The notes: a model not told the origin generated them from the sequence alone. Positions 47,284-55,764 are shown, counted from the stretch's first letter. The stretch is 64,000 bases of DNA from Collinsella stercoris DSM 13279 (GCF_020735465.1 NZ_CP085935.1:1240001-1304000); one strand, 5' to 3'. Made by a program: numbers and translations.

Positions 47284-47332
47284 AAGAACGCCTGTTCGAT
47301 CGCTGTATTGTATCGATCGAACAGGCGTTCTT
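47284..47332 (-). promoter_or_regulatory. Palindromic operator with twin SOS-type boxes and GATC sites
   Basis: Two perfect 19-base arms (47284-47302 and 47314-47332) carry AGAACGCCTGTTCG (47285-47298) and CGAACAGGCGTTCT (47318-47331). A -10-like TACAAT on the minus strand (47307-47312) sits between. Both arms also contain GATC (47298-47301 and 47315-47318), the likely target of the encoded enzyme. Confidence 0.75.
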
Positions 47333-47474
47333 CAAAGGACGGACCGCCGACACGGCGCTCACGAAAAGCTGCGCTCACGTACAATTGGGCATGAACCGTC
47401 ACGACACGCCAACCGCGCCCCCCCGCGTCGAGGCGCCCTCAGCCCAAAAGCCTCTCAAGCAAAGGAGCCCCACC

Positions 47475-48005
47475 ATGCCCAACTCCTACCTCATCGTCAT
47501 CGACATGCAAAACGACTTCATCGACGGGGCGCTCGGCACCCCCGAGGCGCAGGCAATCGTCGAGGCCGTCGTTGAGCGCGCCCGCGCATTCGAGGGCTGC
47601 GTCGTCTTCACCCGCGATACGCATGGCCCCAACTACGCCGCCACGCAGGAGGGACGCAACCTGCCCGTTCCCCACTGCATCAAGGGCACTCAGGGCTGGG
47701 AGCTCGCACCCGCGCTCGATGAGCTCCAAAGGTTGCTCGATGCCCCGGTCTTCGACAAGCCCTCGTTCGGCTCGCTCGACCTCGCCCGCTGGCTCGTCGC
47801 GCAAAACAACGCCGCGCCCATCGACTCCATCGAACTCTGCGGCCTGTGCACCGACATCTGCGTGGTCAGCAACGCCCTCACCATCAAGGCGCACCTGCCG
47901 GAGGTGCCGCTCATCGTGAACCCCGCCCTCTGTGCCGGCGTCACCCCCGCCGCGCACGACGCCGCGATCGCCACCATGGCGTGCTGCCAGGTGCAAATCC
48001 TGTAA
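47475..48005 (+). CDS. Isochorismatase-family hydrolase
   Basis: A 176-residue cysteine hydrolase. The triad is visible as Asp near residue 10 (LIVIDMQNDFIDG), a lysine in CIKGTQGWE and the cysteine in ELCGLCTDICVVSNA. Nicotinamidase is the most likely activity because of the LCGLCTDICV block, but other amidases of the family are possible. AAAGGAG precedes ATG 47475. The gene lies divergent from the restriction gene across 204 bases. Confidence 0.8.
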   Translation: MPNSYLIVIDMQNDFIDGALGTPEAQAIVEAVVERARAFEGCVVFTRDTHGPNYAATQEGRNLPVPHCIKGTQGWELAPALDELQRLLDAPVFDKPSFGSLDLARWLVAQNNAAPIDSIELCGLCTDICVVSNALTIKAHLPEVPLIVNPALCAGVTPAAHDAAIATMACCQVQIL

Positions 48006-48142
48006 CCGGGCTCGGGCCTCGTCTTGCGGCGGCTTTTCGCCCCGATGACCCGCTGGAGACAGGCCCCATGCCCACGCACGGGCCTCACCCCGCGCCGCCC
48101 TTCGCGAGCTCGCGATTGGCGGCGTTCTTGTATTTTGGCCAG

Positions 48143-49120
48143 CTACCGTGCCAACGCCGCAGCGTACCGTTTGAATGCGGGGATGAGCTGCATGCGCAGT
48201 ACATTGCGACGAGCATCGAAACTGCCACTGCGGATTCTCAGCCGAATGCCCATCGCACGTGCAACGTCCGCGACGAGCTGATTGTACAGATGCTCTTGGA
48301 CAATGTCCTCGTACCACACGTTCAATATGGTCCAACCTGAGCCGACCAGCTTATTCTGCCTGCGGTCATCGCGACCGGCCTGCTCGATTGCATGGAACTT
48401 GCGGCCCTTGTACTCGAGACCGACCTTATGACCGGGGAATGCAACGTCCACATAGCGGTCCCCGTCGGCAGTTGAGACGCGATGGTTGAGCGAGACAGGC
48501 CCGAGGGCATAGCCACCGAGTCGCCGCGGCCAGGTAAGCAATGCGCAAAGAACGGATTCCATGGGCGAGTTGGAGCCGTCACCGACCAGCACAAGCGCCT
48601 CACGGGCCCGGACGACCCCCGGCGCTCCGGGCATCGCATCCAACACGCGGGTGATCTGCTCGACGGAAGTCAGAGGCTTCGCCGTGTTGGTAAGACCATC
48701 CCATGAGTCATCAAGGAGGTAGGTTCCGCACAGCTCGAGGCCGATCATCGCCAGCTCCTCGACGGTGCGCTGCCGCTTCTTGTGCAGGTCCACTGTTGCA
48801 AGATGCAGAAATGTCAGAGCCGGGCTCGTCACTAAAACATCCCTATTCACGTAGATAAGCGAACGAGGTGGCAACTCCGCCGCGCTGCGGTGGCACACGA
48901 TGTCGTCGCGGCTACGGGCGCCCGACTCTTTGGACACCAGGATATGCACGGGGCGCGTTTTCACACCCAAACGCTCCATGTCGTCCGCAAACATCGCTTT
49001 TGGCGATATGCCGCAGCCATCCAGCTTTTGCGTGCGCGGCCTATCCAAAAACTCCGGCGCTAATCGCCCGCTCGATCGCATAAATTCGAGCGCTGACTCT
49101 CCAAAAATGCATACGCTCAT
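48143..49120 (-). CDS. AbiEi-like protein with DUF559-type nuclease domain
   Basis: A 325-residue protein. The N-terminal half is a winged-helix-like segment with LPPRSLIYVNRDVLVTSPALTFLHLA, as in AbiEi-type proteins. The C-terminal third, about residues 200-290, is a PD-(D/E)XK-like fold: YVDVAFPGHKVGLEYKGRKFH and NKLVGSGWTILNVWYEDI, resembling DUF559 and Vsr endonucleases. The start is ATG 49120; a longer ORF has no support. Copies of such genes are common in Coriobacteriia. A restriction or toxin role is inferred. Confidence 0.6.
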   Translation of the reverse strand: MSVCIFGESALEFMRSSGRLAPEFLDRPRTQKLDGCGISPKAMFADDMERLGVKTRPVHILVSKESGARSRDDIVCHRSAAELPPRSLIYVNRDVLVTSPALTFLHLATVDLHKKRQRTVEELAMIGLELCGTYLLDDSWDGLTNTAKPLTSVEQITRVLDAMPGAPGVVRAREALVLVGDGSNSPMESVLCALLTWPRRLGGYALGPVSLNHRVSTADGDRYVDVAFPGHKVGLEYKGRKFHAIEQAGRDDRRQNKLVGSGWTILNVWYEDIVQEHLYNQLVADVARAMGIRLRIRSGSFDARRNVLRMQLIPAFKRYAAALAR

Positions 49121-49751
49121 GACCGTCGCCCCCTCGGCCCGATACGTTTTGCTCAGTGTGGTCAAAATACCCCGATTGTGCGCCGAGCAATCAGTGGCGC
49201 AGTCACGTTTGCCCAGGATTGGCCAAACCGATTCCGCCAACCACGCGTCGTGGCACCCATTGCTTCCAGCCGCCATCGACAAAACCCCAGGATTGCTCTG
49301 CGCGAGAAAATATGCACGAGTGTTTTGATTCCGCTTTCAGCGCACAATCAGGGTATTTTGACCAGTTTCTCGGAAACGCATATTTTGTGACCCCCTTTCT
49401 GAGGGATTGAGCGCTTTTTCGCGCGCCACGTTGCCGCTGCAGAACCACCCGCCGCCACCCCTCCCTGAGCGCCAAGACAAAAGCAGGGGCACAATCAGCG
49501 CTTGACCTGCCCGTACGAGCTGCCTGGACGCCCCATCTGCCCCGTCAACACGTCGATCGCCATTCCATAGCCATCGTCGCAAGGCCTTGAACTGCACGTT
49601 CGTTCATTTGTGAACTATTCGAGAATGAATCCTAATATGTTTTCGTTTTAGGCTCATATGAGTCCGGGAGTGTGACATAATGCAGTTGTCCAAGCGCGAG
49701 CCTACTCAAGGGTTCGCCCGCGCAATCGCCTGTGTTCAAAGGAGAACAAAC
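49121..49751. other. Gene-free gap with 206-bp element and rubrerythrin promoter
   Basis: The gap holds the second copy of the 206-bp element (49159-49364) and a promoter region for rubrerythrin with the palindrome GTTCATTTGTGAAC (49602-49615). Between about 49365 and 49600 no gene or clear structure is visible; small ORFs there lack ribosome sites. Confidence 0.5.
49159..49364. repeat. 206-bp element with inverted ends, copy 2
   Basis: The ends TGGTCAAAATACCCCGATTG (49159 on) and its reverse complement at 49340-49364 match at 24 of 25 positions. Length and shared inner words (CAAAACC, CCAGGATTG) equal those of copy 1. No ORF or target-site duplication is evident. Confidence 0.8.
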
Positions 49752-50312
49752 ATGAAGTTCGTTTGCCCCGTTTGCGGTTACGTTGAGGAGTTCGACGGCG
49801 AGGAGCTGCCCGCCGATTTCAAGTGCCCCCAGTGCGGCGTCTCCGGTGACCGCTTCACCAAGGTCGAGGAGGGCAAAATGACCTGGGCCGCCGAGCACAT
49901 CGTGGGCGTTGCTCACGAGGAGGGCGTCTCCGAGGACATCATCGCCGACCTGCGCGCCAACTTCGAGGGCGAGTGCTCTGAGGTCGGTATGTACCTGGCC
50001 ATGGCCCGCGTTGCCCACCGCGAGGGCTACCCGGAGATCGGTCTCTACTGGGAGAAGGCTGCTTACGAGGAGGCCGAGCACGCTTCCAAGTTCGCCGAGC
50101 TCCTGGGCGAGGTCGTGACCACCTCCACCAAGAAGAACCTCGAGATGCGCGTTGAGGCCGAGAACGGCGCCACCGCCGGCAAGTTCGATCTGGCCAAGCG
50201 CGCCAAGGCCGCCGGCCTGGACGCCATCCACGACACCGTGCACGAGATGGCTCGCGACGAGGCCCGTCACGGCAAGGCCTTCGCCGGCCTGCTCCAGCGC
50301 TACTTCGGCTAA
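49752..50312 (+). CDS. Reverse rubrerythrin (rubredoxin domain first)
   Basis: A 186-residue peroxide-reducing protein of anaerobes. The N-terminal rubredoxin domain has CPVCGY and CPQCGV, and the C-terminal part is a four-helix di-iron domain with the carboxylates in [30 protein letters not shown] and [16 protein letters not shown]. Placing rubredoxin first is the reverse form, most common in clostridia and Coriobacteriia. AAAGGAG precedes the ATG. The clean terminator at 50348 follows. Confidence 0.9.
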   Translation: MKFVCPVCGYVEEFDGEELPADFKCPQCGVSGDRFTKVEEGKMTWAAEHIVGVAHEEGVSEDIIADLRANFEGECSEVGMYLAMARVAHREGYPEIGLYWEKAAYEEAEHASKFAELLGEVVTTSTKKNLEMRVEAENGATAGKFDLAKRAKAAGLDAIHDTVHEMARDEARHGKAFAGLLQRYFG

Positions 50313-50347
50313 TTCCCCGGTTTAGCCTCGCGCACAGCGTATACGGC

Positions 50348-50381
50348 AAGCGCCGGCCTCCTTGGAGGCCGGCGCTTTTTC
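50348..50381 (+). terminator. Terminator of the rubrerythrin gene
   Basis: A 14-bp perfect stem (AAGCGCCGGCCTCC at 50348-50361 with its complement at 50364-50377) is followed by TTT and further T. It lies about 35 bases past the stop. Confidence 0.9.
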
Positions 50382-50400
50382 TTTAGGGCTGCACACACGG

Positions 50401-50592
50401 ACGCCGCTTTATGTGGGCGCCGCCGCATGCAGACGCAGCCTTGTGCGGGCACCGCCGTGTGCGGGCACCGCCGTGTGCGGGCGCAGCCGTGTGCGGGCGC
50501 AGCCGTTTGCAGCCGCAGCCGCTCACAGGCACTACCGTTTGCGGCCGACGCCACATGCGAGCGTTGCTGCGTGCGGGCACCGTCGTTTGAGA
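50401..50592. repeat. Twelve degenerate tandem 16-bp repeats
   Basis: Units such as GCACCGCCGTGTGCGG (exact at 50449 and 50465) repeat head to tail with divergence at the edges. The array separates the rubrerythrin terminator and the rlmH stop codon. It has no ORF of its own in keeping with gene signals. Confidence 0.8.
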
Positions 50593-50610
50593 GCACCGCA
50601 TCGACGAGCG

Positions 50611-51081
50611 CTACTTGTGGTACGGCTCGCCGCGCATGATCTTGAAGGCGCGGTACACCTGCTCAAGCAGCACCACGCGCGCCAAGTTGTGCGGCAACGT
50701 GATACGCCCGAACGAGAGCCGCTCGTCGGCGCGAGCGCGCACCTCGGGCGAGACCCCGCACGACCCGCCAATCACGAACGTGATCGAGCTCTCCCCTCGC
50801 AGCATGAGGTCGTCCAGATGCGCCGCGATCTCCTCGCTCGAACGCTCCTTGCCCCCGATATCGAGCAGCACCACATGTGAGCGCTCGGGGATCGCTGCCA
50901 GGATGCCCTTGCCCTCGAACTCTCGGCCCGCCTCCTCGCCGCCGGACTTCGCCGGGTCGCGATCCGCGACCTCGACCATCTTGACGGTCGCATACGCACC
51001 CAGGCGCTTTACGTACTCCGCGCAGGCGTCCGCCCAGAATCGCTCCTTGAGCTTACCCACCGCGACCACGGTGATTTTCAT
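50611..51081 (-). CDS. rlmH: 23S rRNA pseudouridine-1915 N3-methyltransferase
   Basis: A 156-residue SPOUT-class methyltransferase that modifies position 1915 in helix 69 of 23S rRNA. The start MKITVVAVGKLKE, the SAM-knot region ITFVIGGSCGVSPEVRARAD and the end LPHNLARVVLLEQVYRAFKIMRGEPYHK are characteristic. Length equals the family norm. It is a single gene, next to the 16-bp repeat array. Confidence 0.95.
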   Translation of the reverse strand: MKITVVAVGKLKERFWADACAEYVKRLGAYATVKMVEVADRDPAKSGGEEAGREFEGKGILAAIPERSHVVLLDIGGKERSSEEIAAHLDDLMLRGESSITFVIGGSCGVSPEVRARADERLSFGRITLPHNLARVVLLEQVYRAFKIMRGEPYHK

Positions 51082-51333
51082 CTGATGTCCCCTTGTCCCG
51101 CGGCTCAGGCCTTACCGAGCGGCACACCCGCAAACACAGCCGGAGCCGCAATTCAAATACCCTAAAGCTCTCCTTGCACCATGACCCTCAAGCTTCCTTG
51201 CGCTATGGATGCCGCCGCCGGCGAACATGGCCAATGCCCTCATGGGCAGTCGATGCCATATCCCGACGACGCCCGCCTCGGCAACCAACACCCGTTACCA
51301 CAGCGACATGCTTCAAGGAGGCCGCCAGCGCCC

Positions 51334-53085
51334 CTACGCCTGGCGATAGGTCTCAAAGAACTCAGCCAGATCTTCCATCGCCTCGCGCAGCACACCCATG
51401 CGCGGGAGATACACGATGCGGAAGTGATCAGGCTCGGGCCAGTTGAAGCCGCCGCCGCGGGTGATGAGAATGCCCTTCTGGTGCAGCAGGTCGAGGGCGA
51501 ACTGCTCGTCGTCGTGAATGTTGAACTTCTTCACGTCCATCTTCGGGAAGATGTAGAACGCCGCCTTGGGCTTGACCGCCGTAATGCCGTCGATCGCGTT
51601 CAGCGCCTCGTACACGTAGTTGCGCTGCTCGTACACGCGGCCGCCGGGCGCCACGTAATCCTTGACAGACTGGTGCCCGCCCAGCGCGGTTTGCACGATG
51701 GACTGCGCCGGCACATTGGAACACAGGCGCATGTTAGAGAGCATGTTCACGCCGAGCATGAAGTCGCTGCCGAGGCGCTTGTTGCCCGACACGACCATCC
51801 ACCCGATGCGGTAGCCGGCGATCATGTGGCTCTTGGACAGCCCAGAGAACGTGACGCAGAACAGGTCGGGCGCCAGGCTCGCAATGGAAACGTGCTCGGC
51901 GTCGTCCATGCACAGGCGATCGTAGATCTCATCGGCGAAGATCATGAGCTGGTGCCTGCGTGCGATCTCGACGATCCCCTCGAGGACGTCCTTGGAATAG
52001 ACCGCACCCGTGGGGTTGTTGGGGTTGATGATGACGAGCGCCTTGGTACGCGGCGTGATCTTGAACTCCATGTCGGCGAGGTCGGGGTTCCAGTCTGCCT
52101 GCTCGTCGCAGAGATAATGGACCGGCGTGCCGCCCGCGAGCGTGGCACAGGCGGTCCACAGCGGATAGTCGGGCGCGGGGATGAGGATCTCGTCGCCGGT
52201 GTCGAGCAGGGCCTGCATGCACAGGTTGATGAGCTCGGACACGCCATTGCCCGTGTAAATGCCGTCCATGCTCACGTTGGGCAGGCCCTTGAGCTGCGCG
52301 TACTGCATAATCGCTTTGCGTGCGGAGAACAAACCGCGGCTGTCGGAGTAGCCCTCGCAGTCGGGAAGCTGTTCGCGCATATCCTGGATGACCTCGACAG
52401 GAGTGCGAAAGCCAAACGGTGCAGGGTTGCCAATGTTGAGCTTGAGAATGTGAGCGCCCTCGGATTCGAGACGCGCGGCCTCGTCGACCACGGGACCGCG
52501 AACATCATAGAGAACGTTGTCGAGCTTGGAAGACTTGCTGAAGGTGCGGATGGCGTCGGACATGATAATCCCTTCGGGGTGCGAGCTGGCCGAGTTGACG
52601 GAGTTGGTGTTCTTGTCGAGGCGGCTCATGTGGATGCGGGGCTCGGGAGCGGCGGCAGGCCGCGCCTCGGCTCGCCCGGGGGGATCGGGAATGGAGATTG
52701 CGGAAGAACCTGCCGGGATGACGGTCGGGAAGGATCCCATCGGCTCTGCGTCAAGCCCGGTCAGCTCTGCAGCGGACTCTGTCGCCGCAGCGGCGGACGA
52801 CGCAGCGCTCACGGCGCTCACAGCGGGCGTGCCCTCCCCCATCAGGAAGCTAGGTTCAATTTCCAAAATATCGGACAGCAGCTGCACAACCGCGCGGCGC
52901 GGCAAGGTTTTGCCGCTCACGTACTGGCTCACTTGGCTCTTTCCGAGCTTGGCCCCTCGCTGGCTCGCCATCCGAATCAAGTCGGCCTGCTTGAGCCCTC
53001 GACGGTCCATGCCCTCACGCAAGTGCTGCGCGAACGATTTCGCCGTGGCAGGCGAATCGACAGATATGCGCTTTTTCTCAGCCAT
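51334..53085 (-). CDS. XRE regulator-aminotransferase fusion
   Basis: A 583-residue fusion. Residues about 10-80 form an XRE-type HTH (FAQHLREGMDRRGLKQADLIRMASQRGAKLGKSQVSQYVSGKTLPRRAV), then an Ala/Ser/Pro-rich linker to about 174. The rest is an AlaA/AlaT-like class I aminotransferase with IINPNNPTGAVYS and the PLP lysine in SGLSKSHMIAGYRIGW. An internal ATG at 52563 (residue 175), with GAAGGG about eight bases upstream, could start a stand-alone enzyme. The start at 53085 has GGGAG seven bases before it. Operator repeats (53106-53173) lie just upstream. Confidence 0.82.
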   Translation of the reverse strand: MAEKKRISVDSPATAKSFAQHLREGMDRRGLKQADLIRMASQRGAKLGKSQVSQYVSGKTLPRRAVVQLLSDILEIEPSFLMGEGTPAVSAVSAASSAAAATESAAELTGLDAEPMGSFPTVIPAGSSAISIPDPPGRAEARPAAAPEPRIHMSRLDKNTNSVNSASSHPEGIIMSDAIRTFSKSSKLDNVLYDVRGPVVDEAARLESEGAHILKLNIGNPAPFGFRTPVEVIQDMREQLPDCEGYSDSRGLFSARKAIMQYAQLKGLPNVSMDGIYTGNGVSELINLCMQALLDTGDEILIPAPDYPLWTACATLAGGTPVHYLCDEQADWNPDLADMEFKITPRTKALVIINPNNPTGAVYSKDVLEGIVEIARRHQLMIFADEIYDRLCMDDAEHVSIASLAPDLFCVTFSGLSKSHMIAGYRIGWMVVSGNKRLGSDFMLGVNMLSNMRLCSNVPAQSIVQTALGGHQSVKDYVAPGGRVYEQRNYVYEALNAIDGITAVKPKAAFYIFPKMDVKKFNIHDDEQFALDLLHQKGILITRGGGFNWPEPDHFRIVYLPRMGVLREAMEDLAEFFETYRQA

Positions 53086-53105
53086 CGGCACTCCCAACAT
53101 ATCCA

Positions 53106-53173
53106 TTGAACTTATAGTTCAATTTCTGGGAGTTTACCATATGAGTTCAATTCTAAGTTCAATTAGTTCAATT
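53106..53173 (-). promoter_or_regulatory. AGTTCAA operator array before the XRE-aminotransferase gene
   Basis: TTGAACT-TAT-AGTTCAA is a perfect palindrome at 53106-53122, and AGTTCAATT recurs at 53144, 53156 and 53165. The set overlaps the upstream region of the fusion gene and fits autoregulation by its HTH domain. Confidence 0.7.
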
Positions 53174-53286
53174 TAAACGAAAGCAACGCCCCGCACGGCA
53201 TCGGTGCCACGCAGGGCGCGAGGCGCGGCGCCCGCGCAGCCCGGCAATCCAACAGGGCTCGCCCCCACTCCGGATGAAGCGCTGCC

Positions 53287-53661
53287 CTATGCGCGGCGCT
53301 CCTTCACGCCGAGCGTGAAATAGGCGAGGTGGAACACCCAAACGCACACGAGGATGATGCGCCCGACGGGCACCTGATGCATCAGGGCAAAGCCAATCGA
53401 CATCAGCACCGTCACCACCGCCATGAGGCGCACCTTCGCCGCGCGCGTCATGCCTTGACCCGACACGTGGCCCTCAAGATTCTCCTTGTACAGCTTGGCC
53501 CCCAAAAACCACTGGCCGAGGCGTTCCGAAGCCCGAGCGAAGCAAAACGCCACCAACAGTAGAAATGGAAACGCCGGCAACAGGGGAAGCACAGCGCCGA
53601 CGGCGCCCAGAGCCAGAGCAAGGCACCCACACGTCGCATACGCGCATCGTCTCAAGTTCAT
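53287..53661 (-). CDS. YbaN-like DUF454 membrane protein
   Basis: A 124-residue membrane protein with three or four hydrophobic helices. GCLALALGAVGAVLPLLPAFPFLLLVAFCFARASERLGQWFLGAKLY is the DUF454/YbaN signature. ATG 53661 is chosen for GAGGAG at eight bases; a longer ORF has no site. The function of the family is unknown. Its start overlaps the end of the ABC exporter relic. Confidence 0.8.
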   Translation of the reverse strand: MNLRRCAYATCGCLALALGAVGAVLPLLPAFPFLLLVAFCFARASERLGQWFLGAKLYKENLEGHVSGQGMTRAAKVRLMAVVTVLMSIGFALMHQVPVGRIILVCVWVFHLAYFTLGVKERRA

Positions 53662-54080
53662 TGGGCATACTCCTCGGCATTGGGCAGATGGTGGTGCCAG
53701 CCCGCCTTGTTCTCCAAAAACGTATCGCCCAGCTCGGTGTACTGGCCCCAATACCTGCTCAACAGTTTTTTCGCCCACGTCTGCACCGCAGCAATCGACA
53801 CGGGGATAAGCGGCACGCACACGAGTAGGACAAGTGCCGCGCGCAGGCTCGCGGTGGAAAGGACCGCGAAAAGCGTGAGTGGAGCGAGCATCGCGTAGAA
53901 CAGCTGGAGTAGGTACGCCGCGAAATAAGTCTCGAGCTGCTCCACGCCTTCAACGGCGACTTGCACGACCTCGGAGGTCGCCGCGGTCTGCCGGTACGTC
54001 GCCCCAAGGCGCAGGAGCTTCTCGTAGAGTTGGGTGCGCAGCGTGCGCTTGACGGCGCGCGAGGAACGCACGGCGAGCAG
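53658..54080 (-). pseudogene. Relic of a CydD-like ABC exporter membrane domain
   Basis: The frame reads SRAVKRTLRTQLYEKLLRLGATYRQTAATSEVVQVAVEGVEQLETYFAAYLLQLFYAMLAPLTL and later TWAKKLLSRYWGQYTELGDTFLEN, as in the transmembrane part of CydD-like exporters. The helices before this and the whole ATPase domain are missing, and after TFLEN the frame has unrelated sequence. No start with a ribosome site is present. Confidence 0.75.
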
Positions 54081-54146
54081 TGATGCTCCGAGTGAACAAT
54101 GCGTCGCGCTTATACCTCTGCACGGCGGCGGCCCCTGTCGATATGA

Positions 54147-54184
54147 AAAACGCTCCGATCCGAAGAATCGGATCGGAGCGTTTT
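54147..54184 (-). terminator. Terminator of the RGG-box protein gene
   Basis: A 17-bp perfect stem (54147-54163 with 54168-54184) around an AGAA loop ends in T residues on the minus strand. It lies about 65 bases past the stop of the RGG-box gene. Confidence 0.9.
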
Positions 54185-54248
54185 CATGCAAGCATCTCAC
54201 ACTGTGCCCACTCTGCCGTCAGACAAGCGGCTATGCGGGCCGATGCGA

Positions 54249-55214
54249 TTAGTAGCGGCTACCACCGCGACGATCACCGTAGCCACCACGGCCACCACGG
54301 TCGTCACGAGAACCGTACCCACCGCGGCCGCCACGGTCGCCGTACCCACCGCGGGCGTTGCGATCGTTGAACTTGCGATCGCGGTCGCGATCGCCGAAGC
54401 CGCCGCGGCCACCGCGGTCGTCACGACCACCACGGCCACCGCGGTCACCGAAGTCGCGACGAGGGCCGCGATCGCCAAAGTCCTTGCGGGGACCACGGTC
54501 GCCACCACGGCCGCCGAAGCCACCGCGACCGCCACGGTCACCGCCGCGGCCGCCGAAGTCCTTGCGGGGACCACGGTCGCCACCGCGAGCACCAAAACCG
54601 CCACGGCCACCGCGGTCATCGTTGTCCAGACCCATCTCGGTGAGCGGGCCGATGAGCTTGTCCATGAGGGCCACGATGTCCTCAGCGTCAAGCTGAGAGA
54701 GCTGGGGGATGAGTTTCTTGCGCTTGCCGCCCAGAGAAGCGGCAATCTCCTCGGCGTTCTCATTCGCGGAGACGAGGATAGCGCGCATGTCCTCTTCCTC
54801 GGGCATGACGCGGGTCACAGCACCGGCCTCCTCGGCCTCGCGCAGAATGCCGTCGAGCTCACGCAGACGCATGCCCAGCAGGTCGGACATCTCCTTCTGC
54901 TCCATCTGGGGCTTGAGCTCAAGGAGCTTGAGGGCGCGCATCAGCTCGCTGGCGCGGGCGGCGTCGGCCTCAGCCTCACGGCCCATGGCGAACTTACGGT
55001 TGCGCAGCAGGCGAGCGGCCTTCTGCACCTTGTCGAACAGCTGGTCGTCGAGGGAGAGCTCCTCGACGGCCTCCTCGGCGTCGGCGTCCTCGGCCGCGGC
55101 AGCGGTCCCGGCCTCGTCGTCGACGGCCTCCTCGACCTCGGCAACCTCGGTGGCCTCGACGGCCACAGTGGCTTCGTCCATGATCTCGTTCTCGTTCTCG
55201 ATGTTCTCGGACAT
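54249..55214 (-). CDS. Winged-helix-like protein with RGG-repeat tail
   Basis: A 321-residue protein in three parts: an acidic N-terminus (about 1-55), a helical segment with KEMSDLLGMRLRELDGILREAEEAGAVTRVMPEEEDMRAI, resembling a winged helix (about 60-185), and a tail of RGG and DRGG repeats (about 200-321). RGG tails bind RNA and promote phase separation in other systems, but are uncommon in bacteria. AAGGAGG lies five bases before ATG 55214. A role in RNA binding or stress granule-like bodies is only a suggestion. Confidence 0.75.
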   Translation of the reverse strand: MSENIENENEIMDEATVAVEATEVAEVEEAVDDEAGTAAAAEDADAEEAVEELSLDDQLFDKVQKAARLLRNRKFAMGREAEADAARASELMRALKLLELKPQMEQKEMSDLLGMRLRELDGILREAEEAGAVTRVMPEEEDMRAILVSANENAEEIAASLGGKRKKLIPQLSQLDAEDIVALMDKLIGPLTEMGLDNDDRGGRGGFGARGGDRGPRKDFGGRGGDRGGRGGFGGRGGDRGPRKDFGDRGPRRDFGDRGGRGGRDDRGGRGGFGDRDRDRKFNDRNARGGYGDRGGRGGYGSRDDRGGRGGYGDRRGGSRY

Positions 55215-55764
55215 TGCGTCCTCCTTCTGCGCCCGCAGGCGCGCTATCGGGGGCTGATCGCCCCGGTGCCACTCACGTCTTTCAAAAATGTCTGGCACCA
55301 TCTCCACGCCTTCCGGCGTCTCATGCGACACGCTCCATCTGAGCCTCGAATGCCGCCGTGAACCAGTGTACGCGCCGCAGCCTTGATTCCCGCGTGCACA
55401 TTTAGTAACACACAGGTTCCGCATTCGCTCCGTTTGTGAACAAGCACTGCCCCCTCCGCGATGGCACCGACGCTCCGAGACGAAGCAGGGCTAAAACGGA
55501 TCTGCCGCCCTCCGAAACGGCACGGCAGCGCACCCAAGTCAGCACCGGAGCCCTCCAAGACGGCACCGCGCGTGTAATGTCGAAAAAATCGCGATAGTAG
55601 CGCTTCAATTTCGACATCACACGCGCGGAACTTCAGCGTTCGGGTTCACCGTCGCAGGCCATGCATGCCCTGCGGCAACGTCAGGTGTTCGGACCCGCCA
55701 TCTCGCCCGTGCACGCCTCATACCAGCGTCGGCACTCGGGGTCGTCATCACGCCCGCGCACGCC
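55215..55764. other. 550-base gap with a 59-base hairpin
   Basis: No gene is supported in this gap. It contains the leader of the RGG-box gene, a near-perfect inverted pair GGTGCCA/TGGCACC near 55264-55298 and the strong hairpin at 55568-55626. G+C-rich short repeats with CGGCAC are also seen. Confidence 0.5.
55568..55626. repeat. 59-base hairpin with 18-bp arms
   Basis: GCGCGTGTAATGTCGAAA (55568-55585) pairs with its reverse complement at 55609-55626 at 17 of 18 positions. No T run follows, so it is not a plain terminator. Confidence 0.7.

Noticed and set aside
50401..50592. CRISPR array
   Set aside because: The units are only 16 bp with no spacers and no cas genes; it is a simple tandem repeat.
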